In this document: positions 34,821-48,281 of the stretch, piece by piece
Position numbering within the stretch: the stretch's first letter is position 1
Layout: every line of letters starts with the position of its first letter
DNA from: Apium graveolens
Taxonomy: Eukaryota > Streptophyta > Magnoliopsida > Apiales > Apiaceae
Length of the DNA: 64,000 bases
Assembly: GCF_009905375.1 (NCBI RefSeq)
Contig: NW_027417544.1
Span: 62,001 to 126,000, forward strand
Direction of reading: 5' to 3'
The notes under the pieces: generated by a model
The model's database searches: none
Seen by the model: only the letters and a program-made list of their open reading frames with translations
Told to the model about the DNA's origin: nothing
Program-made: the position numbers and the translations under genes

Positions 34821-36650
34821 TAATGTTGTGTATTTCTAACAAAGTAAATTTTATTTATATATGATTTAACTTTTTTCTATTATAAAGGGCTTTTCATAAT
34901 TTTAGGTAAAAGTTACAAAATAAATTAATGGAGATTAAATAATTTAAACATGTATATTTTATTTTGTTGAATGATATTATCTTGTTAAACTAACACGGTT
35001 GAACAATCAATTTTTGGAAATTTATATGAATTATTGATAGTAAAGTCAATATTTATTTAAATTGAAATGATATCAATTAGTGTAAATTAGTTTTTATGAT
35101 TTTCTTGCTAATAAAATAAGTTAAACACATTATTTAGACATCATTTTAAGGATAAAATGAAGAACATGAACTCATAAATTGTTATGATAAAAAAACACAT
35201 TATTCTCAAATCTACTTACTCAAATTTACAAGGAAAATACAATATTGTAAAAAATAAAACTTAATTAATCATAATAAAAATATTTATGTTTGCAAAATAA
35301 ATTGTACAAATTAAATACTTAATATTGAAATATAAAGTAACTTATATAAAATATGTAAATATCAAGATTAATGAATATTGATATGTCTTTTTTAAAAAAA
35401 TACAAAACATTAATAAATGAATAAGAAAATATGTTATATAGTGAATATGAAAAAAAATTGTTTTATCTTTTTGGCCTCCCCACAACACCTAGTATTTTAG
35501 AAAAAATATAAGTTTAAACAATTCGATAAAAACAATGAACAATTATCCAGGATCCAATTTAAAGTCCAATTATATAACAACTAAATCGACTAATTATTAT
35601 CGAATCAATATTTGTAAATAAGGTACTTAATATTGATAAAAGATATATTAAAATAAATTATATTTAGTGTTGAATATAAACCATAAAAATTTGAAAAACT
35701 CGTCTGATTCGATCTTAAGAAAGTCATATTTAAAAAGGCCCGAAACTCTCTGAACATATATTTTATTATAAAATTTTGCTCCTTTGGTAAAGTGAAAAAA
35801 CTTGGATTAACTCAAATTCAGAATTTTAGAAATATCGAAATAATTTTTTTGATAGTTTATTTTTCATCCAATTTTTCACACTAAAATATTTTGGTATAAA
35901 ATTCTAAATCACATAAAATTCTACACATCTTTAATATATTTAAAGCAAATTTAACAAATGTACATTATTTTTTGAAGAAACGAAAATTAATAAAATTAAG
36001 TTTTTTACATATATCTAATTCGGACTTGCGCCATTCTCGGTCCTCAAAATTTTGTATAAAATCCAGATTGATTATTTTTTTAGAAAAATTGATTTGATCC
36101 AAATTCTAAATATTTAAATTAATTATGCCACCCTTAACACTATTTATATATCTTTATTTAAATTATTAAATATTTATCTTTTAAGTTGAAATGAACAATT
36201 ATCTTTTTTAGTTGAATTAGAATAGCCAATTAAATTATAATTATTATGTTCCCACTCTGGCTTATTCGCTTTCTATTCTACCAAAATTTTATTTTCATTT
36301 TCTCATAGAACTTATAATATTTCTCACTTTGTAAGTCAAGAGTTATTATTGCTATATAAACAAGCAAAATAACTTCTAATTGGATTTATCTTCTTGTACC
36401 TAGATAATTCATCAAGAAACTAACAATTTATGTTTTCAATAGAATTGGTCAGACCAAAATTCAAGACTTGTTCCACTAAAACCAAGTCCTAACAACACTT
36501 TAAATACTCATTTAAATTTGATAAAATTTACATATAAATAAGTCAACAAAGAAACCTGCAAATCAATGCAAGAAGCAGTGTTTAAGATATAGTAACTCTA
36601 ATATAGACCACCCCAAATGAACCATGTTTTTTATATAGTATTTAGCATAA
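34821..36650. other. AT-rich spacer, unit 3
   Basis: Equivalent to 18880-20640 of unit 1 and complete. No gene or terminal repeat recognised. Confidence 0.6.
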
Positions 36651-38350
36651 AATGATTTAGAAATAGTTGTTGCAATCACTAATGGGTAATTCAGGATGGA
36701 ATCATTAGCATGATGTTCTCCAAGTATGCAGAAGCAGCATGAACCCCACTTCCAAGTTGTACCAGGTAACCAATATCCTTAAGAATCATCTCCATACCAG
36801 TAAGACAACCTATCACTTGCAACTACAGTAAACACGTGTAAGTTTATAGTGGAATATTTATAAATATTTCATTGTTCTTGGAAATGACTAGTAAGAGGTA
36901 AATAGAGAAAATATTTATAACTTGTCTGGTTTATGAGTGATTGTGTGGTCTTAGCTAACGGAAGTAGGATACAAGGTTATGGCTCATATTATGAATTTGA
37001 CATAGTTTTGTTAAAGCTTCTCAAAGAGAATTGAGGAACTAACATATTTTACTATTAATCTTGTCTTTGGTCAATATGTAGATGCAACAAAATCTATAAC
37101 ATTGAATATAAGAAATTACAATATACCTCATTTAGATTTCTAACATGATCTATCCACGAATTCTTTCATGCTACTTTATTAAGTCCAAGCCATAAGATCC
37201 AGTTGTATCATTCTATGCCCTTATAATAACTTCTGAACTATCAAAGTACGCAGGTACCATAACCGTATTAACAATATGACTAATATGACTAAAGCATTCA
37301 TCTTTCTCCGTGCAGTTTTTCAGCCCCCAGGCCTCCACAACAAACATGTGATATGAACATATAGTCACACAATATCAAAATTTGTAAAACAGAGATGAGC
37401 ACAGAATAATCCGATTCTTAAAATTCTATAAGCAATTAGATGATGAAATAAAAATCGACTACAATTAAAATCATTAAACTTGTAATTCTTAAATCATCTA
37501 TAAACTGAACTGGTGTGTAATATTTACCTTGTATCTACAAATAAAGGTTTCAACATGTTTCTACTTTCTATGCATCACACAAAGAATACATAATCAAACA
37601 AAAAGTATTTTCAGTGTTTTGCTTAAGCTGTGTATAAGAACAAAGCATTTAACTAGTTGTTTTGCAAGGGGAGTGTGCCTTGCTATTACGTTATCAAGTC
37701 TTTACTCGATAATTAGATCAAGTGATTCTCTCAGACCACATAAAAGTTGAATGGAAGCAGTACAAAATCTCTTGTTCAATTTGTTTCACCTTTTTGGCTC
37801 TCATTGTGTAAGCAACTCATGACTTCTTATTTATATATAAAAAATAATATATAAGACTCTTTTTAGGAGGGTTAGGTGGGTCAGATATATTTCAACATAT
37901 AAAGTGAATTCAATAATTATTGTAGTTTTCCAGAATCAGTAATATATGATCACATTTTATGTAATACAACTTATGTATTATAAACACTATTAGATATTGT
38001 CGGTTGTGAATTTTCGCACAAAAAATCATATAATAACGCTATGTTAAATCGTAGAAATATATAAAAACACTTTCCAAGATAATCAAAAATTAATAACTTG
38101 TCCTTCTCTGAGAACAACTTTGTCATCAATATCACCAACACCTAGAAAATGCTTGATGTACCAATGGATCATCATTGGAGCACACCTTGACGCTTAATGA
38201 TATATAATGATATTGCTAAATGGTAAGGTTTTCTCGAAAAACTTTATCAAAATATCCCCAATTTATTTTAGTTCCTCTATAAGAGAATAGTAATGTGTGA
38301 TATGATAGCTGAGTAATGGTATTTGATTTCTTAAACCTTAAATCTCATAA
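36651..38350 (-). pseudogene. 3' half of the unidentified gene relic, unit 3
   Basis: Contains the four 3' coding-like blocks in the same order as unit 1. The MIHWYIKHF block lies near 38110-38180 and the terminal block near 36670-36830, the latter with a premature stop after IPS. Confidence 0.5.
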
Positions 38351-38869
38351 ACATAGTTAAAAAATGGCTTATAAAACTTCAAAAAAATTGGTGTCAAAAG
38401 ATGATTATATTAGTATATAACTATCTCATTTTTTCCATTAGTATTTCATATGAGAGTTTAACAAAAATGACCTTATCACTATTTATTGATGAATACTTCT
38501 CATCAACATTGTTCATATTAGTATTTTTTTTGATATTATAGCATATGTATTAGGATTCCTTATTGATTTTATCTTTATATTGATTGTGTAAGTGTGCAGT
38601 ATATAAGCATAAATTAGGTTAACACTGGTGAATTTATTTTATCATACAATAACCTACAAGCTCTCAAGATATTTGCTCATGTTGAGCTAGAGAATTTTGT
38701 AATAAGTTTATATTCAATAATATAAAAACTATTATTCATTATTAAGTACATAATTGGATTTGATTGTTATAATTATATTGACCCCCTATAGGTAATTAAA
38801 GGCCTAAAAATTGATATCAAATCTTGGTGTTTATATAAAATCACTTTAAGATCCAGAAAATAACCATTA

Positions 38870-40015
38870 ATGGCACATAACGAAACTCAACAAAATGTGC
38901 GGTCAGCATTAGCCATAAACCAAATCAACAACAATATGAGGAGATATGAAACCCTCAAATTTCCAATCTTGAAAATTAATAAATACCCTTTTTGTAAAGT
39001 GGAGAAGACTATATGTCTGCACGTAACAGATCATGAATACTCGAAGGGATTTATGATGGACCTCATTAGCCCATGAAATTGGTTGTTACTATTATGGTCA
39101 AGAAAAAAAGGCAAAAGTCCGACATTTTTGCATAAAAATCTAGACAGTGTGATTTCCCCTAGATTTATTGGATGCAAAACTATCAAGGATATTTGAGACA
39201 CTTTGGTGGTTAAGTGTAAAGCACAACGCCTTTCAAGAAGATTCGAAGGACAATGCTCTATCACCGGTATGAGCACTTTGACTCAAAAGTTGATGAGTCT
39301 TTGTTTGAAATCTATGATATATTTGAGAAATTGTTGAATGATTTGTCACTTGTTGACATAGAGTATGATCTAACACATTCAAACTTGAAGGTTCTTCTTG
39401 CAATCCCTCCAAAGTGTGACTTGAAAGTTATACCAATAAGGGATAACTATGATCTTGAAGATACATCTCTAGTTGAGATATATGGAATTCTGAAACTAAT
39501 GAACCGCACATGGAGTAGAAAAGTAAGACGAAATGGGACAAGACATGTTTCTTTGAGGGTAGAGGAAAAACAAGAGAAAAATTTGAAAGAAAGAGTCATT
39601 TCAAAATGAAAGGCCATGATTGTATAGTCTGACACTGAGTCTCAAATACTCGTGATGACTTACAAAATTATTCAAGAACTGAAATTGATCATGGTAATGA
39701 TGAAGATATCCTACAAATTGATACTCTTTTAGTTAAAAAGTTTAGAAATATGGGCTATATAGACTTCAAAAAAATGTTTTTGAAAGAAAGGCTGTAGTTA
39801 CTCGAACTTTACCCTGATAAGAGGAATTAAAGGAAAAATGATCGCAAGGAGTCAAGGAAAATTACAAGTCAAAGGTCAAGTTCTATAATTGTGAAAAACT
39901 CTGAGAAGAAGCAAGCCTTGAACAGCAAGAAGAAGAATTGAAGCAAGTTTTGACCAGAAGAACAATTGGGATGATACATTACAAGAGTACAAACTATGCT
40001 CACAAAAAATTGCAT
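38870..40015 (+). pseudogene. gag: Ty1/copia gag relic, unit 4
   Basis: It starts MAHNETQQNV (Asp3 changed to His) and is open for 68 codons to DLISP and a stop. The 118-codon second frame lies at 39253-39609 with LTHSNLKVLL and IPPKCDLK variants shared with unit 5. The zinc knuckle is absent as in unit 3 (TATAATTGTGAAAAACTCTG). Upstream PBS-like site near 38812. Confidence 0.8.
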
Positions 40016-41855
40016 AATGTTGTGTATTTCTAACAAAGTAAATTTTATTTATATATGATTTAACTTTTTTCTATTATAAAGGGCTTTTCATAATTTTAGG
40101 TAAAAGTTACAAAATAAATTAATGGAGATTAAATAATTTAAACATGTATATTTTATTTTGTTGAATGATATTATCTTGTTAAACTAACACGGTTGAACAA
40201 TCAATTTTTGGAAATTTATATGAATTATTGATAGTAAAGTCAATATTTATTTAAATTGAAATGATATCAATTAGTGTAAATTAGTTTTTATGATTTTCTT
40301 GCTAATAAAATATGTTAAACACATTATTTAGACGTCATTTTAAGGATAAAATAAAGAACATGAACTCATAAATTGTTATGATAAAAAAACACATTATTCT
40401 CAAATCTACTTACTCAAATTTACAAGGAAAATATAATATTGTAAAAAATAAAACTTAATTAATCATAATAAAAATATTTATGTTTGTAAAATAAATTGTA
40501 CAAATTAAATACTTAATATTGAAATATAAAGTAACTTATATAAAATATGTAAATATCAAGATTAATGAATATTCATATGTCTTTTTTAAAAAAATACAAA
40601 ACATTAATAAATGAATAAGAAAATATGTTATATAGTGAATATGAAAAAAAATTGTTTTATCTTTTTGGCCTCCCCACAACACCTAGTATTTTAGAAAAAA
40701 TATAAGTTTAAACAATTCGATAAAAACAATGAACAATTATCCAGGATCCAATTTAAAGTCCAATTATATAACAACTAAATCGACTAATTATTATCGAATC
40801 AATATTTTTAAATAAGGTACTTAATATTGATAAAAGATATATTAAAATAAATTATATTTAGTGTTTAATATAAACCATAAAAATTTGAAAAACTCGTCTG
40901 ATTCGATCTTAAGAAAGTCATATTTAAAAAGGCCCGAAACTCTCTGAACATATATTTTATTATAAAATTTTGCTCCTCTCGTAAAGTGAAAAAACTTGGA
41001 TTAACTCAAATTCAGAATTTTAGAAATATCGAAATAATTTTTTTGATAGTTTATTTTTCATCCAATTTTTCACACTAAAATATTTTGGTATAAAATTCTA
41101 AATCACATAAAATTCTACACATCTTTAATATATTTAAAGCAAATTTAACAAATGTACATTATTTTTTGAAGAAACGAAAATTAATAAAATTAAGTTTTTT
41201 ACATATATCTAATTCGGACTTGCGCCATTCTCGGGCCTCAAAATTTTGTATAAAATCCAGATTGATTATTTTTTTAGAAAAATTGATTTGATCCAAATTC
41301 TAAATATTTAAATTAATTATGCCACCCTTAACACTATTTATATATCTTTATTTAAATTATTAAATATTTATCTTTTAAGTTCAAATGAACAATTATCTTT
41401 TTTAGTTGAATTCGAATAGCCAATTAAATTATAATTATTATGTTCCCACTCTGGCTTATTCGCTTTCTATTCTACCAAAATTTTATTTTCATTTTCTCAT
41501 AGAACTTATAATATTTCTCACTTTGTAAGTCAAGAGTTATTATTGCTATTTAAGCAAGCAAAATAACTTCTAATTGGATTTATCTTCTTGTACCTAGATA
41601 ATTCATCAAGAAACTAACAATTCATGTTTTCAATAGAATTAGTCACACCAAAATTCAAGACTTGTTCCACTAAAACCAAGTCCTAACAACACTTTAAATA
41701 CTCATTTAAATTTGATAAAATTTACATATAAATAAGTCAACAAAGAAACGTGCAAATCAATGCAAGAAGCAGTGTTTAAGATATAGTAACTCTACTATAG
41801 ACCACCCCACATGAATCATGTTTTTTTACATTGTATTTAGCATAAAATGATTTAG
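40016..41855. other. AT-rich spacer, unit 4
   Basis: Same block as in unit 3; nothing gene-like recognised on either strand. Confidence 0.6.
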
Positions 41856-43525
41856 AAATAGTTGTTGCAATCACTAATGGGTAATTCAGGATGGAATCAT
41901 TAGCATGGTGTTCTCCAAGTATGCAGAAGCTGTAGCAACCCCACTTCCAAGTTGTACCAAGTAACCAATATCCTTAAGAATCATCTCGGTACCGGTAAGA
42001 CAACCTATCACTTGCAACTACAGAAAACACGTGTAAGTTTATAGTGGAATATTTATAAATATTTCATTGTTCTTCGAAATGACTAGTAAGAGGTAAATAG
42101 AGAAAATATTTATAACTTGTGGTCTTAGCTAACGGAAGTAGGATACAAGGTTATGGCTCATATTATGAATTTGACATAGTTTTGTTAAAGCTTCTCAAAG
42201 AGAATTGAGGAACTAACATATTTTACTATTAATCTTGTCTTTGGTCAATATGTAGATGCAACAAAATCTATAACATTGAATATAAGAAATTACAATATAC
42301 CTCATTTAGATTTCTAACATGATCTATCCACGAATTCTTTCATGCTACTTTATTAAGTCCAAGCCATAAGATCCAGTTGTATCATTCTATGCCCTTATAA
42401 TAACTTCTGAACTATAAATGTACGCAGGTACCATAACCGTAGTAACAATATGACTAATATGACTAAACCGTTTCTCTTTCTCAGTGCAGTTTTTCAGCCC
42501 CCAAGCCTCCACAACAAACATGTGATATGAACATATAGTCACACAATATCAAAAATTGTAAAACAGAGATGAGCACAGAATAATCCGATTCTTAAAATTC
42601 TATAAGCAATTAGATAATGAAATAAAAATCTACTACAATTAAAATCATTAAACTTGTAATTCTTAAATCATCTGTAAACTGAACTGGTGTGTAATATTTA
42701 CCTTGTATCTACAAATAAAGGTTTCAACATGTTTCTACTTTCTATGCATCACACAAAGAATACATAATCAAACAAAAAGTATTTTCAGTGTTTTGCTTAA
42801 GCTGCTTATAAGAACAAAGCATTTAACTAGTTGTTTTGCAAGGGGAGTGTGCCTTGCTATTACGTTATCAAGTCTTTACTCGATAATTAGATCAAGTGAT
42901 TCTCTCAGACCACATAAAAGTTGAATGGAAGCAGTACAAAATCTCTTGTTCAATTTGTTTCACCTTTTTGGCTCTCATTGTGTAAGCAACTCATGACTTC
43001 TTATTTATATATAAAAAATAATATATAAGACTCTTTTTAGGAGGGTTAGGTGGGTCAGATATATTTCAACATATAAAGTGAATTCAATAATTATTGTAGT
43101 TTTCCAGAATCAGTAATATATGATCACATTTTATGTAATACAACTTATGTATTATAAACACTATTAGATATTGTCGGTTGTGAATTTTCGCACAAAAAAT
43201 CATATAATAACGCTATGTTAAATCGTAGAAATATATAAAAACACTTTCCAAGATAATCAAAAATTAATAACTTGTCCTTCTCTGAGAACAACTTTGTCAT
43301 CAATATCACCAACACCTAGAAAATGCTTGATGTACCAATGGATCATCATTCGAGCACACCTTGACGCTTAATGATATATAATGATATTGCTAAATGGTAA
43401 GGTTTTCTCGAAAAAATTTATCAAAATATCCCCAATTTATTTTAGTTCCTCTATAAGAGAATAGTAATGTGTGATATGATAGCTGAGTAATGGTATTTGA
43501 TTTCTTAAACCTTAAATCTCATAAA
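41856..43525 (-). pseudogene. 3' half of the unidentified gene relic, unit 4
   Basis: Same block set as unit 3. The terminal block near 41870-42020 carries further substitutions; the MIHWYIKHF block is near 43285-43360. Confidence 0.5.
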
Positions 43526-44042
43526 CATAGTTAAAAAATGGCTTATAAAACTTCAAAAAAATTGGTGTCAAAAGATGATTATATTAGTATATAACTATCT
43601 CATTTTTTCCATTAGTATTTCATATGAGAGTTTAACAAAAATGACCTTATCACTATTTATTGATGAATACTTCTCATCAACATTGTTCATATTAGTATTT
43701 TTTTGATATTATAGCATATGTATTAGGATTCCTTATTGATTTTATCTTTATATTGATTGTGTAAGTGTGCAGTATATAAGCATAAATTAGGTTAACACTG
43801 ATGAATTTATTTTATCATACAATAACCTACAAGCTCTCAAGATATTTGCTCATGTTGAGCTAGAGAATTTTGTAATAAGTTTATATTCAATAATATAAAA
43901 ACTATTATTCATTATTAAGTACATAATTGGATTTGATTGTTATAATTATATTGACCCCCTATAGGTAATTAAAGGCCTAAAAATTGATATCAAATCTTGG
44001 TATTTATATAAAATCACTTTAAGATCCAGAAAATAACCATTA

Positions 44043-45190
44043 ATGGCACATAACGAAACTCAACAAAATGTGCGGTCAGCATTAGCCATAAACCAAATCA
44101 ACAACAATATGAGGAGATATGAAACCCTCAAATTTCCAATCTTGAAAATTAATAAATACCCTTTTTGTAAAGTGGAGAAGACTATATGTCTGCACGTAAC
44201 AGATCATGAATACTCGAAGGGATTTATGATGGACCTCATTAGCCCATGAAATTGGTTGTTACTATTATGGTCAAGAAAAAAAGGCAAAAGTCCGACATTT
44301 TTGCATAAAAATCTAGACAGTGTGATTTCCCCTAGATTTATTGGATGCAAAACTATCAAGGAAATTTGAGACACTTTGGTGGTTAAGTGTAAAGCACAAC
44401 GCCTTTCAAGAAGATTCGAAGGACAATGCTCTATCACCGGTATGAGCACTTTGACTCAAAAGTTGATGAGTCTTTGTTTGAAATCTATGATATATTTGAG
44501 AAATTGTTGAATGATTTGTCACTTGTTGACATAGAGTATGATCTAACACATTCAAACTTGAAGGTTCTTCTTGCAATCCCTCCAAAGTGTGACTTGAAAG
44601 TTATACCAATAAGGGATAACTATGATCTTGAAGATACATCTCTAGTTGAGATATATGGAATTCTGAAACTAATGAACCGCACATGGAGTAGAAAAGTAAG
44701 ACGAAATGGGACAAGACATGTTTCTTTGAGGGTAGAGGAAAAACAAGAGAAAAATTTGAAAGAAAGAGTCATTTCAAAATGAAAGGCCATGATTGTATAG
44801 TCTGACACTGAGTCTCAAATACTCGTGATGACTTACAAAATTATTCAAGAACTGAAATTGATCATGGTAATGATGAAGATATCCTACAAATTGATACTCT
44901 TTTAGTTAAAAAGTTTAGAAATATGGGCTATATAGACTTCAAAAAAATGTTTTTGAAAGAAAGGCTGTAGTTACTCGAACTTTACCCTGATAAGAGGAAT
45001 TAAAGGAAAAATGATCGCAAGGAGTCAAGGAAAATTACAAGTCAAAGGTCAAGTTCTATAATTGTGACAAACTCTGAGAAGAAGCAAGCCTTGAACAGCA
45101 AGAAGAAGAATTGAAGCAAGTTTTGACCAGAAGAACAATTGGGATGATACATTACAAGAGTACAAACTATGCTCACAAAAAATTGCATAA
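44043..45190 (+). pseudogene. gag: Ty1/copia gag relic, unit 5
   Basis: The 68-codon N-terminal frame and the 118-codon frame (44426-44782) give the same proteins as in unit 4. This shows that units 4 and 5 separated very recently. No zinc knuckle. Stops separate the two frames. Confidence 0.8.
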
Positions 45191-46770
45191 TGTTGTGTAT
45201 TTCTAACAAAGTAAATTTTATTTATATATGATTTAACTTTTTTCTATTATAAAGGGCTTTTCATAATTTTAGGTAAAAGTTACAAAATAAATTAATGGAG
45301 ATTAAATAATTTAAACATGTATATTTTATTTTGTTGAATGATATTATCTTGTTAAACTAACACGGTTGAACAATCAATTTTTGGAAATTTATATGAATTA
45401 TTGATAGTAAAGTCAATATTTATTTAAATTGAAATGATATCAATTAGTGTAAATTAGTTTTTATGATTTTCTTGCTAATAAAATATGTTAAACACATTAT
45501 TTAGACGTCATTTTAAGGATAAAATAAAGAACATGAACTCATAAATTGTTATGATAAAAAAACACATTATTCTCAAATCTACTTACTCAAATTTACAAGG
45601 AAAATACAATATTGTAAAAAATAAAACTTAATTAATCATAATAAAAATATTTATGTTTGCAAAATAAATTGTACAAATTAAATACTTAATATTGAAATAT
45701 AAAGTAACTTATATAAAATATGTAAATATCAAGATTAATGAATATTCATATGTCTTTTTTAAAAAAATACAAAACATTAATAAATGAATAAGAAAATATG
45801 TTATATAGTGAATATGAAAAAAAATTGTTTTATCTTTTTGGCCTCCCCACAACACCTAGTATTTTAGAAAAAATATAAGTTTAAACAATTCGATAAAAAT
45901 AATGAACAATTATCCAGGATCCAATTTAAAGTCCAATTATATAACAACTAAATCGACTAATTATTATCGAATCAATATTTTTAAATAAGGTACTTAATAT
46001 TGATAAAAGATATATTAAAATAAATTATATTTAGTGTTGAATATAAACCATAAAAATTTGAAAAACTCGTCTGATTCGATCTTAAGAAAGTCATATTTAA
46101 AAAGGCCCGAAACTCTCTCAACATATATTTTATTATAAAATTTTGCTCCTCTCGTAAAGTGAAAAAACTTGGATTAACTCAAATTCAGAATTTTAGAAAT
46201 ATCGAAATAATTTTTTTGATAGTTTATTTTTCATCCAATTTTTCACACTAAAATATTTTGGTATAAAATTCTAAATCACATAAAATTCTACACATCTTTA
46301 ATATATTTAAAGCAAATTTAACAAATGTACATTATTTTTTGAAGAAACGAAAATTAATAAAATTAAGTTTTTTACATATATCTAATTCAGACTTGCGCCA
46401 TTCTCGGGCCTCAAAATTTTGTATAAAATCCAGATTGATTATTTTTTTAGAAAAATTGATTTGATCCAAATTCTAAATATTTAAATTAATTATGCCACCC
46501 TTAACACTATTTATATATCTTTATTTAAATTATTAAATATTTATCTTTTAAGTTCAAATGAACAATTATCTTTTTTAGTTGAATTAGAATAGCCAATTAA
46601 ATTATAATTATTATGTTCCCACTCTGGCTTATTCGCTTTCTATTCTACCAAAATTTTATTTTCATTTTTTCATAGAACTTATAATATTTCTCACTTTGTA
46701 AGTCAAGAGTTATTATTGCTATTTAAGCAAGCAAAATAACTTCTAATTGGATTTATCTTCTTGTACCTAG
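45191..46770. other. AT-rich spacer, unit 5
   Basis: Equivalent to the spacer of unit 4 up to the deletion point at 46771. No gene seen. Confidence 0.6.
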
Positions 46771-46784
46771 ATATGAACATGTGA

Positions 46785-47765
46785 TATGAACATATAGTCA
46801 CACAATATCAAAATTTGTAAAACAGAGATGAGCACAGAATAATCCGATTCTTAAAATTCTATAAGCAATTAGATGATGAAATAAAAATCGACTACAATTA
46901 AAATCATTAAACTTGTAATTCTTAAATCATCTATAAACTGAACTGGTGTGTAATATTTACCTTGTATCTACAAATAAAGGTTTCAACATGTTTCTACTTT
47001 CTATGCATCACACAAAAAATACATAATCAAACAAAAAGTATTTTCAGTGTTTTGCTTAAGCTGTGTATAAGAACAAAGCATTTAACTAGTTGTTTTGCAA
47101 GGGGAGTGTGCCTTGCTATTACGTTATCAAGTCTTTACTCGATAATTAGATCAAGTGATTCTCTCAGACCACATAAAAGTTGAATGGAAGCGGTACAAAA
47201 TCTCTTGTTCAATTTGTTTCACCTTTTTGGCTCTCATTGTGTAAGCAACTCATGACTTCTTATTTATATATAAAAAATAATATATAAGACTATTAGATAT
47301 ATTTCAACATATAAAGTGAATTCAATAATTATTGTAGTTTTCCAGAATGAGTAATATATGATCACATTTTATGTAATACAACTTATGTATTATAAACACT
47401 ATTAGATATTGTCGGTTGTGAATTTTCGCACAAAAAATCATATAATAACGCTATGTTAAATCGTAGAAATATATAAAAACACTTTCCAAGATAATCAAAA
47501 ATTAATAACTTGTCCTTCTCTGAGAACAACTTTGTCATCAATATCACCAACACCTAGAAAATGCTTGATGTACCAATGGATCATCATTCGAGCACACCTT
47601 GACGCTTAATGATATATAATGATATTGCTAAATGGTAAGGTTTTCTCGAAAAAATTTATCAAAATATCCCCAATTTATTTTAGTTCCTCTATAAGAGAAT
47701 AGTAATGTGTGATATGATAGCTGAGTAATGGTATTTGATTTCTTAAACCTTAAATCTCATAAACA
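46785..47765 (-). pseudogene. Remnant of the unidentified gene relic, unit 5
   Basis: Only the middle blocks remain (EERLDN/MLYSYMQ-type near 47050-47170 and MIHWYIKHF-type near 47525-47600). The 3' terminal exon is deleted. Confidence 0.5.
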
Positions 47766-48281
47766 TAGTTAAAAAATGGCTTATAAAACTTCAAAAAAAT
47801 TGGTGTCAAAAGATGATTATATTAGTATATAACTATCTCATTTTTTCCATTAGTATTTCATATGAGAGTTTAACAAAAATGACCTTATCACTATTTATTG
47901 ATGAATACTTCTCATCAACATTGTTCATATTAGTATTTTTTTGATATTATAGCATATGTATTAGGATTCCTTATTGATTTTATCTTTATATTGATTGTGT
48001 AAGTGTGCAGTATATAAGCATAAATTAGGTTAACACTGGTGAATTTATTTTATCATACAATAACCTACAAGCTCTCAAGATATTTGCTCATGTTGAGCTA
48101 GAGAATTTTGTAATAAGTTTATATTCAATAATATAAAAACTATTATTCATTATTAAGTACATAATTGGATTTGATTGTTATAATTATATTGACCCCCCTA
48201 TAGGTAATTAAAGGCCTAAAAATTGATATCAAATCTTGGTGTTTATATAAAATCACTTTAAGATCCAGAAAATAACCATTA

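Larger units (their letters stand above)
33168..38358. repeat. Tandem segment unit 3 (5.19 kb truncated type)
   Basis: It begins at the recombinant junction CATAGTTA|AAAAATGGC and ends at the same junction 5.19 kb later. Leader, gag relic, spacer and 3' half of the gene relic are present; everything distal to the unit 1 equivalent of about 22345 is absent. Almost identical to unit 4. Confidence 0.85.
38359..43532. repeat. Tandem segment unit 4 (5.17 kb truncated type)
   Basis: Nearly identical to unit 3 with scattered substitutions. It carries a private 17-bp loss near 42118 (AACTTGTGGTCTTAG in place of AACTTGTCTGGTTTATGAG...). Confidence 0.85.
43533..47770. repeat. Tandem segment unit 5 (4.24 kb, extra deletion)
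   Basis: Same junctions as units 3 and 4, but about 930 bp are missing at 46771, where TACCTAGATA is followed directly by TGAACATGTGATATGAACAT. The loss removes the terminal exon block and the DERFSHISHI block. Confidence 0.85.

Noticed and set aside
32353..47183. 73-codon plus-strand frame MYLQIKVSTCF... repeated in units 2-5
   Set aside because: It lies antisense to the EERLDN/MLYSYMQ block of the gene relic, has no recognisable motif, and is explained by unit copying.
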